Shown: positions 11,385-12,468 of the stretch, one piece after another
Position numbering within the stretch: the first letter of the stretch is position 1
How the letters are laid out: each line of letters starts with the position of its first letter
NCBI GenBank assembly: GCA_045133615.1
Contig: JBGUUQ010000005.1
Span: forward strand, 1 to 12,468
Direction of reading: 5' to 3'
Source of the DNA: M3 sp045133615
GTDB taxonomy: Bacteria; Bacteroidota; Bacteroidia; Bacteroidales; Muribaculaceae
Length of the DNA: 12,468 bases
Program-made: the position numbers and the translations under genes
Notes under the pieces: generated by a model
The model's database searches: none
Told to the model about the DNA's origin: nothing
The model's input: the letters and a program-made list of their open reading frames with translations, nothing else

Positions 11385-11509
11385 ACCTCGCTTCCTTTGA
11401 AAAGTTCGAGATTTCGCGCAGTAGTTCGTCGAGTGAGTATGCTGGTGCTGAGAATATGACCAGCTTCATCTACGCATGTGCAGTAGATGATGTTTTTTTC
11501 ATTAGGCAC
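11381..11509 (-). CDS. 42-aa protein with GTG start, coupled to the DUF1848-like gene
   Basis: GTG at 11509 is preceded eight bases upstream by GGGGGAG, a strong ribosome site. The 42 residues read MPNEKNIIYCTCVDEAGHIL then STSILTRRTT and a short tail ending FKGSEV. The stop TGA overlaps the ATG of the DUF1848-like gene by four bases, and the start overlaps the previous stop by eight bases, so both junctions are typical of translational coupling. No family is recognised. The CTC pair could help bind metal, perhaps for the next protein. Real coding is likely from signal placement alone. Confidence 0.62.
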   Translation of the reverse strand: MPNEKNIIYCTCVDEAGHILSTSILTRRTTARNLELFKGSEV

Positions 11510-11906
11510 GGCGTTTTCTCCCCCTTCGTTTATTGTCGGATTCTTTGAGGCGACGCTGAATGACAGCCCATGCGTCGTCAGATGCTTCGCCTTTGCAGAG
11601 CATTTCTCGGCAGGATAAGAAATGCAACAGTCCTTCGACGGTTGCGGTTTCTTCGTAGTATTCTGCCTGTGTGCGTTCGGATTCTGCCTTTTTGGCAGCA
11701 TCATATGCCTGTTTGGACGGATATACATAGGCAAGTCCTTTGGTGACTTTGCCGATGCCATGCCGACCAACGACGATTTCGGCGCGGTCTTCGTGGATGC
11801 TGTCGTCATGGATGATGGTTTTGATGCGACCGTGAAGCGGGATTTGAAAGTCGATATGGTCGAACCAGACAATATCGCCGATAGCATAAACATGATTTTC
11901 GGGCAT
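11502..11906 (-). CDS. 134-aa protein with KOW/SH3-like N-terminal domain
   Basis: The ATG at 11906 has AAAGGA ten bases upstream. Residues 8-55 (IGDIVWFDHIDFQIPLHGRI, then DRAEIVVGRHGIGKV) look like a small beta-barrel of the KOW/SH3 type: GD-x-V-W strand, G-x-I turn, I-V-V strand. A linker with AYVYPSKQAYDAA (59-71) follows, then a helical region and a strongly basic tail (KRRGRKRRA). Proteins with this barrel and a YPTK-like linker are frequent in phages. The basic end suggests nucleic-acid contact. It is translated before the 42-aa gene with an eight-base overlap. Confidence 0.76.
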   Translation of the reverse strand: MPENHVYAIGDIVWFDHIDFQIPLHGRIKTIIHDDSIHEDRAEIVVGRHGIGKVTKGLAYVYPSKQAYDAAKKAESERTQAEYYEETATVEGLLHFLSCREMLCKGEASDDAWAVIQRRLKESDNKRRGRKRRA

Positions 11907-11930
11907 GAATTATCGTCCTTTCTTTCAGAA

Positions 11931-12194
11931 TTATAGCAGGTGTGTGGTAAGTCCCTGCGGGTAATGCACATGTGTTACCCGATGGCGGCTTTTGCCGTTG
12001 TTTTTGACATAATGTCGGGTTTTGATGGTGCAAATGACCTTGGGTTCTTCGACGACCGTGTGGTGCTTTTTATAGAAATCATCAGCGGTCATGTTGTCAT
12101 ACAGGGTTTTCATTTCCTGTACTTGGCGACGATTTCCGCCAAATGTGCGGATGTGAATGCCATTACAGTAGACTTTGAGGTATGCCGCAGCCAT
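11931..12194 (-). CDS. 87-aa basic protein, unknown
   Basis: The ATG at 12194 has AAAGGA nine bases upstream; upstream in-frame ATGs have none and overlap the previous gene. The product begins AAAYLKVYCNGIHIRTFGGN, has a helical centre (MKTLYDNMTADDFYKKHH) and a His/Arg-rich end (SRHRVTHVHYPQG). No known family was recognised. It is basic and His-rich in its last third. It comes 16 bases after the stop of the gene at the window's right edge and 24 bases before the KOW-like gene. Confidence 0.74.
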   Translation of the reverse strand: MAAAYLKVYCNGIHIRTFGGNRRQVQEMKTLYDNMTADDFYKKHHTVVEEPKVICTIKTRHYVKNNGKSRHRVTHVHYPQGLTTHLL

Positions 12195-12210
12195 GATGCC
12201 GTTCCTTTCT

Positions 12211-12468
12211 TTATTTTTTGGATTTTGCCATTTCAACGGCTTCGTCTTCGGTTGCAAATGCAGATTTGCCCCATTTTGACAAATGTTTTACAGGGTCGAA
12301 CGGTCGCTTGTATATTTTGATACAGCGCGTTCTGTAAGACCCCTTGTGTTTGTCGGGCAAACGAATGACTGCAATTACGGTTGTATTTCCGTGAATTTTG
12401 CCGGATAACATTTTGCAATGTTGATTTGCATATGTTTCATGGCAGTAGCAGCTTTCCAGCACATAAAT
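12211..12468 (-). CDS. Partial unknown protein running off the window edge
   Basis: The frame is open to the edge of the window, and no start with a ribosome site is visible: a GTG at 12462 and an ATG at 12411 are in frame, both without a good site. The visible part has CYCHETYANQHC at its start, a basic strand region (TVIAVIRLPDKHKGSYRTRC) and ends SAFATEDEAVEMAKSKK, a helix common at the end of small phage proteins. The upstream portion probably continues. It is the first visible gene of the right-hand operon. Confidence 0.6.
   Translation of the reverse strand: MYVLESCYCHETYANQHCKMLSGKIHGNTTVIAVIRLPDKHKGSYRTRCIKIYKRPFDPVKHLSKWGKSAFATEDEAVEMAKSKK

Overview
The window looks like an accessory stretch of a large phage, or less likely a phage-like plasmid, from a gut Bacillota (clostridial) host. 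The reasons are the very dense small genes on one strand, strong AAAGGAG-type ribosome sites, many unnamed phage-type proteins, a Lar-type anti-restriction protein, and no replication, structural, rRNA or tRNA gene. All assignments come from reading the sequence; no database search was made.

Layout. Two genes lie on the + strand at the left end: a DUF2130 nuclease-like protein (2-1144) and an isolated gene (1251-1880) that may carry a PD-(D/E)XK-like motif. A terminator separates them. They converge with a long - strand gene series at an intergenic block of seven 11-bp tandem units (1884-1960) and a bidirectional terminator (1979-2000). Everything to the right is transcribed leftwards.

The - strand, in transcription order from the right edge, is: (1) an operon 12468-10379 with small unknown genes, a KOW/SH3-like protein, a 42-aa GTG-start gene, a DUF1848-like protein ending in a CxxxCxxC motif, and a Cys-rich small protein; (2) a 46-aa gene, a 191-aa protein with a Cys4 tail, and a 65-aa protein that seems to be a stand-alone version of one of its domains; (3) a TraX-family membrane acyltransferase with its own promoter, followed by a structured non-coding stretch; (4) a two-TM protein and an 85-aa protein separated by a structured dyad; (5) a six-gene operon 7432-4739 holding three divergent macrodomain paralogs and a protein with an L7/L12-like tail; (6) a solitary 37-aa membrane peptide gene enclosed by terminators; (7) an operon 4392-2006 with a SLOG-family protein, small unknown genes, a protein with an internal tandem duplication, a Lar-like zinc-ribbon protein and a 52-aa ART-fold-like fragment.

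Two things stand out. First, a recurring intergenic element, a dyad followed by TCGGGT and an AT-rich hexamer at a fixed distance, sits between terminator and gene three times and occurs once more downstream of traX. It has no -35 box and its arms change sequence while keeping complementarity, so it may be a dedicated phage promoter class; three other promoters in the window are ordinary sigma-70-like. Second, macrodomains, a SLOG protein and an ART-like fragment suggest that this region deals with ADP-ribose or nucleotide signals, perhaps against NAD-based host defence. That functional link is inference.
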